Made by a program: the position numbers and the translations under genes. The notes under the pieces are model-generated. The model had not been told where the DNA came from, ran no database searches, and worked only from the letters and a program-made list of their open reading frames with translations. Shown one piece after another: positions 45,444 to 54,923 of a DNA stretch of 64,000 nucleotides. The stretch's first letter is position 1. The number at the start of each line of letters is the position of its first letter. The stretch is from Myxococcus xanthus (GTDB lineage Bacteria > Myxococcota > Myxococcia > Myxococcales > Myxococcaceae), in the NCBI RefSeq assembly GCF_013116825.1, contig NZ_JABFNS010000016.1:23790-87789 (forward strand). The letters are read 5' to 3'.

Positions 45444-47600
45444 GTGCCTTTGTCGACGAAGTTCCGCCGCTCACGCGTCTGTCTGTTGCCCGTTCTCGCC
45501 GCGTTGGGTTGCTCCACCACGCCAGCCATGCCGTCGGGCACGGGCACGGCCGCCCTCCCTGGCGAGGCGTCCAAGGCACCACCCCCTGCCAGCGTCCCGG
45601 AGAAGGAGCCCGCCGCCATGACGTCCACGTTCGACGCGGCGGCCCTGAAGGCGGAGCTCGTGACGCGGCACGGCGAGGCGCAGCGGGCTCGCATCGAGCG
45701 GGGCGTGGATCAGGTGGCGGCGATGTGGCGGCCGGAGGACGGAGACCTCGCGGCGTTCGTGCGTGAACAGTTCCTGTCCGATCCGAATGCGCTCGACGCG
45801 ACCTTCCAGCGGCTGGAGCGGCTGTTCGAGCAGCTCGACGGGCACCTGTACGAAATCGGGCGTGAGCTCCAGTGGTACACCGACCTGGACCTGGGGCCGT
45901 TGCTGCCGGTGGAGCCCCTGGTGGCGGCGTATGATCCGGCCGCCCACGTCACCTCGGACCTGTTCCGCGCACGCGTGGGGTTCGTGGTGTTGCTCAACTT
46001 CCCGCTCACCACGTTGGCGGAGCGCGTGGCGCAGGGGCCGTCATGGACGCGGCGGCAGTGGGCAGAGACGCGGCTGGCAGGGCGCTTCAACCAGCGCGTC
46101 CCCGCGGAGATTCAGCAGGCGTCCTCGCGCGCCATCGCCGCGGCCAACCTGTACATCGCCGAATACAACATCTGGATGCATCACCTGGTGGATGGGCAGG
46201 GGCGGCGCCCCTTCCCAAAGGGGCTGCGGCTCATCAGCCACTGGAACCTGCGTGATGAGCTGAAGGGTGACTACTCCGACGCGGCGACGGGCGCGCTGAA
46301 GCAGCGGATGATCGTCCAGGTGATGGAGCGCATCGTCACGCAGACGATCCCCGCGGCCGTCATCGACAACCCGCGGTTGGATTGGGACCCCTTCACCAAC
46401 ACCGTCACGGTGGCGCCGCCGCAGACGGTGGAGGCGGATGCGCCCGCGCGCACGACGAAGCCGGATGCGTCGCCGGAGCCGGACACGCGCTACGCGCACC
46501 TGCTGGCCACCTTCCATGCGGCGCGTCAGGCGGACCCCTACGTGCCGGTGGCACCCACGCGCATCGCCCGGAGCTTCGAGCTGGGCCGCGAGCTGCCTGA
46601 GGCGCGCGTCCGGGCCCTGCTGACACAGGTGCTGGAGTCACCGCTGGTGCCGCGCGTGGCGAAGGAGATTGAAGCGCGCCTGGGCCGGAAGCTGGAGCCG
46701 CAGGACCTCTGGTACTCGGGCTTCAATCCGGGCGGCAAGCGGAGGGAGTCCGAACTGGATGCGCTGACGCGCAAGCGCTACCCCACGGCGGAGGCGTTCG
46801 CGAAGGATCTGCCGCGCATCCTCCAGGGCATGGGCTTCACGAAGGCGAAGGCCGTGTGGCTGGCGGAGCGAATTCGCGTGGACGCGTCGCGCGGAGCGGG
46901 CCACGCACAGCCGGCGCTTCGGCGAGGCGACTTCCCCCGGCTGCGCACGCGCGTGGAGAAGGGGGGCATGGACTACAAGGGCTACAACATCGCGGTGCAC
47001 GAGCTGGGGCACAACGTGGAGCAGGTGTTCAGCCTCTACGGCGTGGACCACACGCTGCTCGCGGGGGTGCCCAACAACGCCTTCACGGAGGCGCTGGCCT
47101 TCGTGTTCCAGTCGCGCGACCTGGAGTTGCTCGGACTGGGCAAGCCGGACGCGGCGAGCGAGCGGGAGCGGGTGCTCGGCGAGCTGTGGCAGACGTGGGA
47201 GCGCGCGGGCATCGCGCTGGTGGACATGTCGGTGTGGCACTGGATGTACGCGCACCCGGATGCCACGCCAGCGCAGCTTCGCGAGGCGGTGGTGGGCATC
47301 GCGCGCGACGTGTGGAACCAGTACTTCGCGCCGGTGCTGGGCGGGGAGGGGAGCTCGCTGCTGGCCGTCTACAGCCACATGATCAGCTATCCGCTCTACC
47401 TGCCCGACTATCCGCTGGGCCACCTCATCGCGTTCCAGATTGAAGAGCACCTGAAGCGCAAGGGTCCGCTGGGCGCCGAGTTCGAACGCATGGCCACCTA
47501 CGGTTCGGTGACGCCGGACCAGTGGATGATTCATGCGACCGGGGCCCCGGTGAGCGCGGAGCCGTTGCTCCGCGCCGCCGAGGCCGCCCTGGGTCGCTGA
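45444..47600 (+). CDS. M3-like zinc metallopeptidase lipoprotein
   Basis: A 718-residue protein with a lipobox (LPVLAALGC, Cys 20). The zinc site is AVHELGHNVEQVF (H519, E520, H523), with a third glutamate in NNAFTEALAF (about 549), the gluzincin pattern seen in M3 oligopeptidases. The N-terminal 350 residues are helical with no other motif. It is exported and probably degrades oligopeptides. GTG 45444 is chosen because GGAG is eight bases upstream and the leader is then normal; the frame is open from 45390, which would overlap the upstream hairpin. Gene spacing suggests its own start site. Confidence 0.82.
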   Translation: MPLSTKFRRSRVCLLPVLAALGCSTTPAMPSGTGTAALPGEASKAPPPASVPEKEPAAMTSTFDAAALKAELVTRHGEAQRARIERGVDQVAAMWRPEDGDLAAFVREQFLSDPNALDATFQRLERLFEQLDGHLYEIGRELQWYTDLDLGPLLPVEPLVAAYDPAAHVTSDLFRARVGFVVLLNFPLTTLAERVAQGPSWTRRQWAETRLAGRFNQRVPAEIQQASSRAIAAANLYIAEYNIWMHHLVDGQGRRPFPKGLRLISHWNLRDELKGDYSDAATGALKQRMIVQVMERIVTQTIPAAVIDNPRLDWDPFTNTVTVAPPQTVEADAPARTTKPDASPEPDTRYAHLLATFHAARQADPYVPVAPTRIARSFELGRELPEARVRALLTQVLESPLVPRVAKEIEARLGRKLEPQDLWYSGFNPGGKRRESELDALTRKRYPTAEAFAKDLPRILQGMGFTKAKAVWLAERIRVDASRGAGHAQPALRRGDFPRLRTRVEKGGMDYKGYNIAVHELGHNVEQVFSLYGVDHTLLAGVPNNAFTEALAFVFQSRDLELLGLGKPDAASERERVLGELWQTWERAGIALVDMSVWHWMYAHPDATPAQLREAVVGIARDVWNQYFAPVLGGEGSSLLAVYSHMISYPLYLPDYPLGHLIAFQIEEHLKRKGPLGAEFERMATYGSVTPDQWMIHATGAPVSAEPLLRAAEAALGR

Positions 47601-47601
47601 C

Positions 47602-48342
47602 CTACGGCTGCCGGGACGTGTCGCCGGGGATGTCGATGAGCTCGACGTCGAAGGTGAGGACGGCGTTGGGCGGGATGCGCGAGCCGGAGGGCGGCCGCTC
47701 TCCGTAGGCGGTGTTGCCGGGGCAGGTGAGCTTCGCCTTGCCGCCCACCTTCATCTTCGCCACGGCCTGCGTCCAGCAGGGGATGACGCCGTTGAGCGGG
47801 AACTCGACGGGGATTCCGCGGCGGGCGGAGGTGTCGAAGATGGTGCCGTCCACCAGCCGGCCCTCGTAGTGGACCTTGACGGTGTCGACGGCGCGCGGGC
47901 TGCGGCCGGTTCCCGCCTGGACCTGCTTGTAGACGACGCCGGAGGGAAGCACCTCCGCGCCGGGCTCCTTGGCGGCGCGCTCCAGCGCGGCCTTGCCCGC
48001 GAGGGCCTGCCGGCTCTTGGCGAAGGCCTGAACCCGCTGCGCCTGCTCCTTCGGGTCGATGTCGGACGCCTTTCCACCGAGTCCGTCGGACAGGCCCTGT
48101 TGCAGCACCTTCAGCTCCTCGGGCGACAGCGCGAAGAGGGACAAATCACGGCCAATGGAGAGACCGAGCGTGTAGAGGGTCTGCTGGTCCTCCTCGGACA
48201 GCGCAGCGGGCGCCGCCGGCGCGGCGGCCGGAGTCGCCGGTGCGGCCTTGGCCGCGGGCTTCTTCGACGACTTCGAGTCCTGCGCCTGGGCGCCCGTCGC
48301 GCCGAGCGCGAACACCAGGGCCGCCGTCCACATCGATCGCAT
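47602..48342 (-). CDS. FKBP-type peptidyl-prolyl isomerase, periplasmic
   Basis: A 246-residue protein with a signal peptide (cleavage near ATGAQAQ, residue 20) and an Ala/Pro/Lys linker. An FKBP N-terminal dimerisation region (about 48-130) is followed by a full FKBP domain (about 150-240; VKVHYEGRLVDGTIFDTS, VIPCWTQAVAKMKVGGK, FDVELIDI). It should help fold periplasmic or outer-membrane proteins, like FkpA or Mip. ATG 48342 is chosen because AAGGTGG lies four bases upstream; the frame is open to 48423. Its stop is one base from the convergent peptidase stop. Confidence 0.92.
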   Translation of the reverse strand: MRSMWTAALVFALGATGAQAQDSKSSKKPAAKAAPATPAAAPAAPAALSEEDQQTLYTLGLSIGRDLSLFALSPEELKVLQQGLSDGLGGKASDIDPKEQAQRVQAFAKSRQALAGKAALERAAKEPGAEVLPSGVVYKQVQAGTGRSPRAVDTVKVHYEGRLVDGTIFDTSARRGIPVEFPLNGVIPCWTQAVAKMKVGGKAKLTCPGNTAYGERPPSGSRIPPNAVLTFDVELIDIPGDTSRQP

Positions 48343-48562
48343 GCATCCACCTTTCATGAGAACCGGCGCACTATAGAGCGTGGCCGCGCGCTCGAAAGAC
48401 ACAAGCCCGCGCGAAGAATTCACCGAGGAAGCACAGCGAGCGCACGAGGCCTCCGCGCGCCGTCCGTTTTCTTGCGCGTTCGGCGCGCGCCTCTACCCTG
48501 CATCCAGGTTGCTTCACCCCCGGAGCAACCTGTTGCACCACCTGACCGGAGGCGAAGAAGCC

Positions 48563-48898
48563 ATGAGCGACAAGCGGAAGAACAAGCGGGCGCCCCTCGA
48601 CATCTACCTGAACAAGTACATGGGTGGCGTGCCGTACATGTCGCGGGCCGCGGACATCAGCCAGGAAGGGCTGAGCCTCGCCCGGCTGCTCGAGCCTCAG
48701 CACGAGGCCAAGCGCATCGGCCTCCAGTTCCAGCTCCCGGGCTCGGAGGAGATCATCTACGCCGAGGGTGAAGTGGTCCGCGAGTGGGCCGAGCTGGGGG
48801 CCAAGCGCGAGCGCTCGGGTGTGCGCTTCACGTTGCTCACCGACCGTCACCGCAAGATGATCGACGCCTACGTCGACCGTCACGGCAACGAGAACTGA
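48563..48898 (+). CDS. PilZ domain protein
   Basis: A 111-residue single-domain protein with the c-di-GMP binding elements R5xxxR9 (RKNKR) and D-x-S-x-x-G (DISQEG). It probably binds c-di-GMP and acts on motility or polysaccharide output by protein contact. ATG 48563 has GGAGG eleven bases upstream, a little far, with GAAGAAG nearer. It is divergent from the FKBP gene (220 bp) and is followed 120 bp later by the LPP20-like gene on the same strand. Confidence 0.85.
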   Translation: MSDKRKNKRAPLDIYLNKYMGGVPYMSRAADISQEGLSLARLLEPQHEAKRIGLQFQLPGSEEIIYAEGEVVREWAELGAKRERSGVRFTLLTDRHRKMIDAYVDRHGNEN

Positions 48899-49018
48899 CG
48901 CATACCCGCCGTGCCGCAGGGGCCTGCCTTGACTTCCCCGGAAGCAGGCCCGTTGAATGGGACGCCATTCTGCCCTGACACGACCCGCGACGTCGGACGA
49001 GGGGCTGGAGGATTTCCC

Positions 49019-49834
49019 GTGAGGCACTCGCTGTGGGGGATATTGCTGGCCGTGCCACTGACCGCGTTCGGCCAGGGCAAGGAAGCGAAGGCCCCGAAGC
49101 CCACCGTCGCCGCCGTGAAAACGGCACCGGGGGCACCGGGCGTCAATTGGGAAGGGCAGGTTCTGCGGGCCACGGGAGCGGGTACTCCCGACCTGAAGGC
49201 CTCCAACCCCGGACAGGCCCGGCTGGGTGCCGAGCGGACCGCCCGGCGATCCGCCGTCCAGAATCTCATGGACCAGGCCGGGCGCCTCCACATCAGCGCG
49301 GGGCGCACCGTGGCGGACGAGCTGGCTCGCGAGGACGTCCGCAAGCGGGTGGAGGCCGCGCTGGGCGGCTACAAGGTCGTTGCCCGGCGGTTCTTCTCCG
49401 ACAGCGGCGTGGAGATTGACGTGGAGGTGCCGCTGTCGGCCCTCACCGCGTCGCTGTTCGCGCCGCCCGCCGCGGACACCGTCATCGCCATCAACGGTGC
49501 GGGCGCGAAGAAGTACACGGGCCTGGTGGTGGATGCGCGAGGGCTCGGTGTGCAGCCCGTGCTTGCGCCCCGCTTGCTGGATGACAGCGGCAAGGCGCTG
49601 TACGGCGCGGCGGCGCTGGCCAACGAGCGCCGTGCCGCGACAGCCGTGGCCGCGTGGTTCCAGAGCCTGGATGCGGCGAAGAAGGCCTCGCTGGTGGGGG
49701 ACAAGCCCCTGGTGGTGAAGGCCAAGGGTTCCAAGGGTTCCGACCTGGTGCTCGCCTCGGAGGACGCGAAGGCGCTCGCCGAGGCCAACACGCGTTTCCT
49801 GGCCGAGGGCCGGGTCGTGATCGTCACGCAGTGA
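49019..49834 (+). CDS. LPP20/FlgT-like exported protein
   Basis: A 271-residue protein with a signal peptide (RHSLWGILLAVPLTAFGQG). The first half resembles the LPP20/FlgT N-terminal fold: QARLGAERTARRSAVQNLMDQA, then GYKVVARRFFSDSGVEIDVEVPL. The second half (SALTASLFAP onward) has VVDARGLGVQPVLAPRLLDDSG, as in FlgT middle/C-terminal domains and related lipoproteins. Function is unknown; FlgT is a flagellar collar protein, but Myxococcus has no flagella, so the role must differ. GTG 49019 has GGAGG seven bases upstream. It ends 22 bp before the PEGA gene and is probably co-transcribed with it. Confidence 0.72.
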   Translation: MRHSLWGILLAVPLTAFGQGKEAKAPKPTVAAVKTAPGAPGVNWEGQVLRATGAGTPDLKASNPGQARLGAERTARRSAVQNLMDQAGRLHISAGRTVADELAREDVRKRVEAALGGYKVVARRFFSDSGVEIDVEVPLSALTASLFAPPAADTVIAINGAGAKKYTGLVVDARGLGVQPVLAPRLLDDSGKALYGAAALANERRAATAVAAWFQSLDAAKKASLVGDKPLVVKAKGSKGSDLVLASEDAKALAEANTRFLAEGRVVIVTQ

Positions 49835-49856
49835 CTTCGAGGTCCTCGGCGAGCTG

Positions 49857-50219
49857 ATGCGGAAGGTTCTGCTGTTGGTGATGGTGTCCACGTTCGCTGG
49901 GTGTGCGAAGCGCCAGGAGCCCGAGTCCCTGCTCAAGGCCCGCGAGCTGATGGCGGAAGCCCAGAATCCCAGCGGCAACCTGGCGTTGCTCTGCGAGCCC
50001 GTGGACGCGGAGGTGTATCTGGATGGCGTCTGGCAGGGGCTCTGCAGCGACTTCTCGGGTTCCCCCAAGGCGTTGCGAGTGGGCAGCGGGCTGCACGAGA
50101 TTGAAGTGAAGAAGCAGGGGTACTGGCCCTATACGACATACTTCGAGCCCAGCCGGGCCCGCGCGCGGCTGACCATCCAGCTCCGCGCCTCTGGGGCGAA
50201 GGCCGGTGGTTCGGAGTGA
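49857..50219 (+). CDS. PEGA-domain lipoprotein
   Basis: A 120-residue protein with a lipobox (VMVSTFAGC, Cys 16). The PEGA domain (about 43-110) has LALLCEPVDAEVYLDGVWQG, typical of surface-exposed adhesion or scaffold domains, and ends with a basic tail. Function is unknown. It is tightly linked to the LPP20-like gene, so a joint envelope complex is plausible. Codon use is as in its neighbours. Confidence 0.82.
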   Translation: MRKVLLLVMVSTFAGCAKRQEPESLLKARELMAEAQNPSGNLALLCEPVDAEVYLDGVWQGLCSDFSGSPKALRVGSGLHEIEVKKQGYWPYTTYFEPSRARARLTIQLRASGAKAGGSE

Positions 50220-50281
50220 CGCCGGGCTGGGTGTAAAGCGGGCGGGCCTCCACGAAAACCTGTTTCCTGTGCTTTCGTGAA

Positions 50282-51598
50282 GTGCAATCAGGACATGACG
50301 CCGCCGTAGCTGGGATTGAAGAGGAGAGCGCCATCGGACGCCGCAGGAAAGGTCATTCCCCCGCCGCCGTGAAACCCGCTGCCGTACCGTCGCCGGCCCG
50401 GTCCTCCCCCGTGCTCCACGAGGTGCCGCCGCCGCGAGGGCAGGACAAGGCCGCGGCCGAGGCGGCCCGTGCGCGGGGCGCCGAGCCCGTGGCGGTGGCC
50501 GAGAGCGCCCTGTCCGAGGCGGACGCCCGGCGCATCGACCTGTGGTGGTCGGTGGTGATGGTGGGCTCGCTGGGGTTGGTGTTCGCGCTGCTCTCCGTCT
50601 TTGGCGGAGTGGCGGTGCCAGTGCTGCTCGCGCTGTCGGGTGCGTACATCTTCAATCCCATCGTCACCGAGTTGGAGAAGCGGCGGCTGGACCGCACGTG
50701 GGGGACGACGCTCGTCTTCGCGGTGGGGACGCTGATGCTGGTCGGCGCGGTGCTGTACCTCATCCCGGTGTTCCGGGAGGAGGCGTCGAAGCTGCCGGAC
50801 TTCTTCCACCGCGCGAGCACTCAGGTGGTGCCGAAGGTGGAAGGGTTGGTGGGCCATTCGTTGCCGGACCTGGTGCGCCAGCGCACCACCGAGCTGGGAA
50901 AGCAGGCGTCCGAGTTGGTCCAGAGCGCGGGTCCGGCGGCGGCGCGCATCCTGGCGAGCTTCGCGGGCAACACGGCGCGGCTGGTGGTGACGCTGCTGGG
51001 CCTGGCGGTGGTGCCGGTGCTGGCCTTCTTCTTCCTGCAGGACTACCCCCGGCTGATGGGCATCGTGAAGGACCTGCTGCCCCGGCGCGCGGTGGGGCTG
51101 GTGAGCCGGCGCTTCGCGGAGGTGGATGAGGTGCTCTCCGCCTTCGTGCGCGGCCAGCTCATCGTCGGCGGCGTGCTGTCGGTCATCTATGCGGTGGGCC
51201 TGTCCGCGTCGCGCATCGACATGGCCATCGTCATCGGTGTGATTGCCGGCTTCGGCAACATGGTGCCGTACCTGGGCACGGGCGTGGGTATCGTGCTGTC
51301 GCTGGTGGGGCTCATGCTGTCGTGGCAGGGGCCGTGGCAACTGGCGGCGGTGGCGGCCACCTTCGTCATCGGGCAGATGCTGGAGGGCTTCGTCATCACC
51401 CCGAGAATCGTGGGGGAGAAGGTCGGGCTGGCGCCGGTGGCGGTCATCCTGGCCATCCTCGCCTTCGGTGAGCTTTTCGGCTTCGTGGGCATCCTGCTGG
51501 CGGTGCCGGTGGCGGCCATCCTCAAGGTGGTCCTGAGCGTGGTGGTGGAGCGCTACCGCCGGACGCGGCTCTACACGGGGGAGCCCAAGTCGCCGTGA
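50282..51598 (+). CDS. AI-2E family transporter (UPF0118)
   Basis: A 438-residue membrane protein with about eight helices and a hydrophilic N-terminal tail of about 80 residues. Family marks include PVLLALSGAYIFNPIVTEL, a middle soluble segment with SKLPDFFHRAS, AFFFLQDYPRLMGIV and IAGFGNMVPYLGTGVG. The family includes AI-2 exporters and Na+/H+ antiporters, so the cargo is unknown. The start is GTG 50282; it lacks a good ribosome binding site and internal starts are possible. The stop overlaps the next gene's GTG start (GTGA). Confidence 0.85.
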   Translation: MQSGHDAAVAGIEEESAIGRRRKGHSPAAVKPAAVPSPARSSPVLHEVPPPRGQDKAAAEAARARGAEPVAVAESALSEADARRIDLWWSVVMVGSLGLVFALLSVFGGVAVPVLLALSGAYIFNPIVTELEKRRLDRTWGTTLVFAVGTLMLVGAVLYLIPVFREEASKLPDFFHRASTQVVPKVEGLVGHSLPDLVRQRTTELGKQASELVQSAGPAAARILASFAGNTARLVVTLLGLAVVPVLAFFFLQDYPRLMGIVKDLLPRRAVGLVSRRFAEVDEVLSAFVRGQLIVGGVLSVIYAVGLSASRIDMAIVIGVIAGFGNMVPYLGTGVGIVLSLVGLMLSWQGPWQLAAVAATFVIGQMLEGFVITPRIVGEKVGLAPVAVILAILAFGELFGFVGILLAVPVAAILKVVLSVVVERYRRTRLYTGEPKSP

Positions 51599-52302
51599 CG
51601 AAGCTGGAGTCGCTACACAAGGAAATCACCGGGTGCCGGGCCTGCCCCCGGCTGGTGGAGTGGCGGGAGGAGGTGGCGCGAGTGAAGCGCCGCGCCTACC
51701 GCGACTGGAATTACTGGGGCCTGCCCGTTCCCGGCTTCGGAGATCCCAAGGCCCGGCTCATCATCGTCGGGCTGGCGCCGGCGGCCCACGGGGCGAACCG
51801 GACGGGGCGGATGTTCACCGGAGACCGCTCGGGCGACTTCCTCTATGCCGGGCTGCACCGCGCGGGCTTCGCGAATCAGGCCCTCTGCGAGCACCGGGAT
51901 GACGGGCTCCGGCTGAAGGACGCCTTCATCGTGTCGGCGGCGCGCTGTGCTCCGCCCGACAACAAGCCCCTCCCGGAGGAACTGGCCCGCTGCGCGCCGT
52001 TCCTGGACCGCGAGCTGGCGCTGCTGCCAGGCCGGGTGGTGCTCGCGCTGGGGGCCATTGGCTGGAACGCCGCGCTCGTGGCCCTGGCGCGACAGGGGAT
52101 GGAGGTTCCGTCGCCTCGGCCCTCGTTCGGGCATGGGGCGGAGCTGCGCCTGCCGGGCGGCCGGACGCTGCTGGGCTGCTACCACGTCAGTCAGCAGAAC
52201 ACGCAGACGGGGCGGCTGACCCCGGCGATGTTCGACGCCGTCATGTCCCGGGTCCACACGCTGCTGGAGGCGGCGGATCCGAAGGCGCGCGGGAAGAGTT
52301 GA
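51595..52302 (+). CDS. Family 5 uracil-DNA glycosylase (UdgB-like)
   Basis: A 235-residue protein with an iron-sulfur cluster ligand pair at the start (CRACPRL) and further cysteines (CEHRDD, RCAPPDNKP). The catalytic motifs are GLAPAAHGANRTGRMFTGD and YHVSQQNTQTGRLTP, matching family 5 UDGb except that the usual P in H-P-S is V. It removes uracil and possibly hypoxanthine from DNA. GTG 51595 overlaps the stop of the transporter gene by four bases, so translation is probably coupled. The 73-bp gap downstream holds the tRNA-Val promoter. Confidence 0.9.
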   Translation: MTKLESLHKEITGCRACPRLVEWREEVARVKRRAYRDWNYWGLPVPGFGDPKARLIIVGLAPAAHGANRTGRMFTGDRSGDFLYAGLHRAGFANQALCEHRDDGLRLKDAFIVSAARCAPPDNKPLPEELARCAPFLDRELALLPGRVVLALGAIGWNAALVALARQGMEVPSPRPSFGHGAELRLPGGRTLLGCYHVSQQNTQTGRLTPAMFDAVMSRVHTLLEAADPKARGKS

Positions 52303-52321
52303 AGAAGCCCTCTGTGTTTGC

Positions 52322-52351
52322 TTGACAGTTGGGGGAGCCCGCTGGTATTCC
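52322..52351 (+). promoter_or_regulatory. Promoter of tRNA-Val
   Basis: A perfect TTGACA (52322-52327) is followed after 18 bp by TATTCC (52346-52351), ending 24 bp before the tRNA. Confidence 0.72.
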
Positions 52352-52375
52352 CCGCGCCACCGAAGCGGCTGCAAC

Positions 52376-52447
<72 letters not shown>

Positions 52448-52467
52448 TCATCAAAGAGTGACTTCAG

Positions 52468-52509
52468 CGGGCGGCACGGCTTTAAAAGAGCCTGCCGCCC
52501 GTTTTTTTT
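52468..52509 (+). terminator. Strong terminator between tRNA-Val and thrS
   Basis: A nine-bp GC outer stem (52468-52476 with 52493-52501) continues into an inner GGCT/AGCC stem and is followed by eight T bases. It ends 12 bp before the thrS start codon, so most tRNA-Val transcripts should stop here. It could also act as an attenuator in a thrS leader. Confidence 0.9.
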
Positions 52510-52521
52510 CCCGAGGTTCGC

Positions 52522-54450
52522 ATGTCCGACATCATCACGGTGACGCTCCCCGACGGCTCGCAGAAGCAGACGGCCCGGGGGACCACGATCGCGGACTTCG
52601 TGCGGGAGAGCATCGGCCCCGGCCTGGCGAAGGCCGCCCTCTTCGCGCGCGTGAATGGCCAGGACATGGACCTGGCCCGCAAGCTGGACGAGGACGTGAA
52701 GCTGCAGATCTTCACGCCCAAGAGCCCCGAGTCCCTGGAGTTGATCCGCCACGACGCCGCCCACGTGGTGGCCAGCGCGGTGCAGAAGCTCTTCCCGGGC
52801 ACGCAGGTGACCATCGGTCCCGCGACGGAGGAGGGCTTCTATTACGACTTCTTCCGCGAGAAGCCCTTCACGCCCGAGGACCTGGAGAAGATCGAGGCCG
52901 AGGCGAACGCCGAGCTGAAGCGGGACATGGCCTTCGTCCGCACCGAAATCTCCATGGACGAGGCCGTGCGCCTGTTCGAGGAGAAGGGCGAGACGTTCAA
53001 GGTCGAGATCGTCAAGGACATCGCGGCCAAGGGCGCCAAGACGCTGACGCTCTACACGCACGGTGACTGGGTGGACTTCTGCCTGGGGCCCCACGCGCCC
53101 AGCACGGGGAAGATCGGCATCATCAAGATCCTCTCCTCCAGCGGAGCGTACTGGCGGGGGGACCACCGCAACCCGATGCTCCAGCGCGTCTACGGCACTG
53201 CCTTCTTCGACAAGAAGCAGCTGGCGGAGTACCTGACGCGCATCGAGGAGTCCAAGAAGCGCGACCACCGCAAGCTGGGCAAGGAGCTGGACCTCTTCCA
53301 CTTCCACCCGTACTCGCCGGGCTCCGCCTTCTGGACCCCGAAGGGCACCACGCTCTACACCACGCTGTCGAACTGGATGCGTCAGCTGACGCAGAACGAC
53401 GGCTACGTGGAGATCAAGACGCCCCTGATGTTCAACAAGGGGCTGTGGGAGACCAGCGGCCACTGGGGCAAGTACAAGGAGAACATGTTCCTCGTGCTCG
53501 ACAGCGAGTCGGGGGAGCATGACTTCTCGCTCAAGCCGATGAACTGCCCGTCGCACCACCTGTTCTACGGCTTCAAGAAGCACAGCTACCGCGATCTGCC
53601 GCTGCGCTACCACACGCAGGACGTGCTGCACCGCAACGAGGCGGCGGGCTCCCTGGGCGGCCTCACGCGCGTGCGCCAGTTCGCGCAGGACGACGCGCAC
53701 ATCTACTGCACGGAGGCGCAGATCACCGACGAGGTGCGGCGCTTCGTGAAGCTCCTGGACCACGTCTACAAGGCGGTGGGCCTCACCTACGCGGTGAAGT
53801 TGTCCACGCGGCCCGAGCAGCGCCTGGGTGATGACTCCCTGTGGGATCGCGCCGAGGGCGGCCTCAAGGCCGCGCTGGAGTCGCTGGGCCTCGAGTACGA
53901 GCTGGCCCCGGGAGACGGCGCGTTCTACGGCCCGAAGATCGACTTCGCGGTGTCGGACAGCATCGGCCGCCGGTGGCAGCTGGGCACCATGCAGCTGGAC
54001 TACCTGGCGCCCGAGCGCTTCGACCTGACCTACGTGGGCGAGGACAACGCCGAGCACCGCCCCGTGGTGCTCCACCGCGCCATCTTCGGTTCGTTCGAGC
54101 GCTTCACGGCCATCCTGATCGAGCACTTCGCCGGCGCCTTCCCGGCCTGGCTGGCCCCCATCCAGGCGGTGCTGGTGACGGTGGCGGACCGGCAGAACGA
54201 CTATGCCCGGAAGGTTCGGGACTCCCTGAGGGCGAAGGGCTACCGGGTGGAGTTCGACGAGCGCGGCCTGTCGATGAACGCGAAGATCCGCGAGGCCCAG
54301 CTCCAGAAGGTGCCGTTCACCCTGGTGGTGGGCGACAACGAGGTGGCGGGCGAGGGCGTGTCGCCGCGGCGGTACGGCGGCGAGGACCTCAAGACGATGA
54401 AGGTGACGGACTTCGAGGCCCTGCTGGCGAAGGAAGCGGCCCTGCCGTGA
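52522..54450 (+). CDS. thrS: Threonyl-tRNA synthetase
   Basis: A 642-residue class II synthetase of full length. Domains in order: TGS (about 1-62), the N2 editing domain with HDAAHVVAS and [11 protein letters not shown] (about 63-225), the catalytic core with zinc-binding NCPSHH, motif 2 [17 protein letters not shown] and motif 3 region (about 240-535), and the anticodon-binding domain with VGDNEV near the end (535-642). It charges tRNA-Thr and edits mis-acylated Ser. ATG 52522 has GAGG seven bases upstream. The gene usually precedes infC-rpmI-rplT, but infC is missing here; rpmI has its own promoter. Its own promoter is unclear since a terminator sits immediately upstream. Confidence 0.97.
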   Translation: MSDIITVTLPDGSQKQTARGTTIADFVRESIGPGLAKAALFARVNGQDMDLARKLDEDVKLQIFTPKSPESLELIRHDAAHVVASAVQKLFPGTQVTIGPATEEGFYYDFFREKPFTPEDLEKIEAEANAELKRDMAFVRTEISMDEAVRLFEEKGETFKVEIVKDIAAKGAKTLTLYTHGDWVDFCLGPHAPSTGKIGIIKILSSSGAYWRGDHRNPMLQRVYGTAFFDKKQLAEYLTRIEESKKRDHRKLGKELDLFHFHPYSPGSAFWTPKGTTLYTTLSNWMRQLTQNDGYVEIKTPLMFNKGLWETSGHWGKYKENMFLVLDSESGEHDFSLKPMNCPSHHLFYGFKKHSYRDLPLRYHTQDVLHRNEAAGSLGGLTRVRQFAQDDAHIYCTEAQITDEVRRFVKLLDHVYKAVGLTYAVKLSTRPEQRLGDDSLWDRAEGGLKAALESLGLEYELAPGDGAFYGPKIDFAVSDSIGRRWQLGTMQLDYLAPERFDLTYVGEDNAEHRPVVLHRAIFGSFERFTAILIEHFAGAFPAWLAPIQAVLVTVADRQNDYARKVRDSLRAKGYRVEFDERGLSMNAKIREAQLQKVPFTLVVGDNEVAGEGVSPRRYGGEDLKTMKVTDFEALLAKEAALP

Positions 54451-54488
54451 TCGGGAGGTCAGGACGCCTGGCGGCTTGCTGACGGGCC

Positions 54489-54516
54489 TTGACTCCCTGT
54501 TGCACCTAAGTATCTT
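54489..54516 (+). promoter_or_regulatory. Promoter of rpmI-rplT
   Basis: TTGACT (54489-54494), a 16-bp spacer and TATCTT (54511-54516). The leader to rpmI is about 95 nt and could hold an L20-type autoregulatory structure, though I cannot identify one. Confidence 0.65.
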
Positions 54517-54617
54517 GACGCACTTTCGAGGGGAGCCTGCCCAAGTTCCCCAATTTTCGAGAGTTCTCGCACCTGCCGCTCAAGTCCAACGGCATGGGGC
54601 ATGGAAGGATCAGGACG

Positions 54618-54824
54618 ATGCCGAAGTTGAAGACCCGCAGCAGCGCGAAGAAGCGCTTTGACGTGAAGAAGAGCGGCAAGGTCAAGCACGGCAAGGCCTT
54701 CGCGAAGCACCTCTTCACGTTCTCGAAGACGCCGAAGTCCAAGCGCAGCAACCGCGGGACCGGCCACCTTCGCGACATGGACGCGAAGAAGGTCATCAAG
54801 GAGATGTTCCCCTACGGGGGCTGA
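54618..54824 (+). CDS. rpmI: 50S ribosomal protein L35
   Basis: A 68-residue basic protein, MPKLKTRSSAKKRFDVKK and onward, typical of L35, ending KKVIKEMFPYGG. ATG 54618 is used, with AGGA upstream; an in-frame ATG at 54594 would add eight residues not seen in the family. It is followed by rplT 99 bp on. Confidence 0.96.
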   Translation: MPKLKTRSSAKKRFDVKKSGKVKHGKAFAKHLFTFSKTPKSKRSNRGTGHLRDMDAKKVIKEMFPYGG

Positions 54825-54923
54825 TTTCGCGGTTCTGAAGTCAGGGACAACGTGGCCTCGTCGGAGCGGCGGTAAGCCTGCGCCGGGGGGCTTCCAAACT
54901 ACGCAGTCCGAAGTGAGGCAGTC

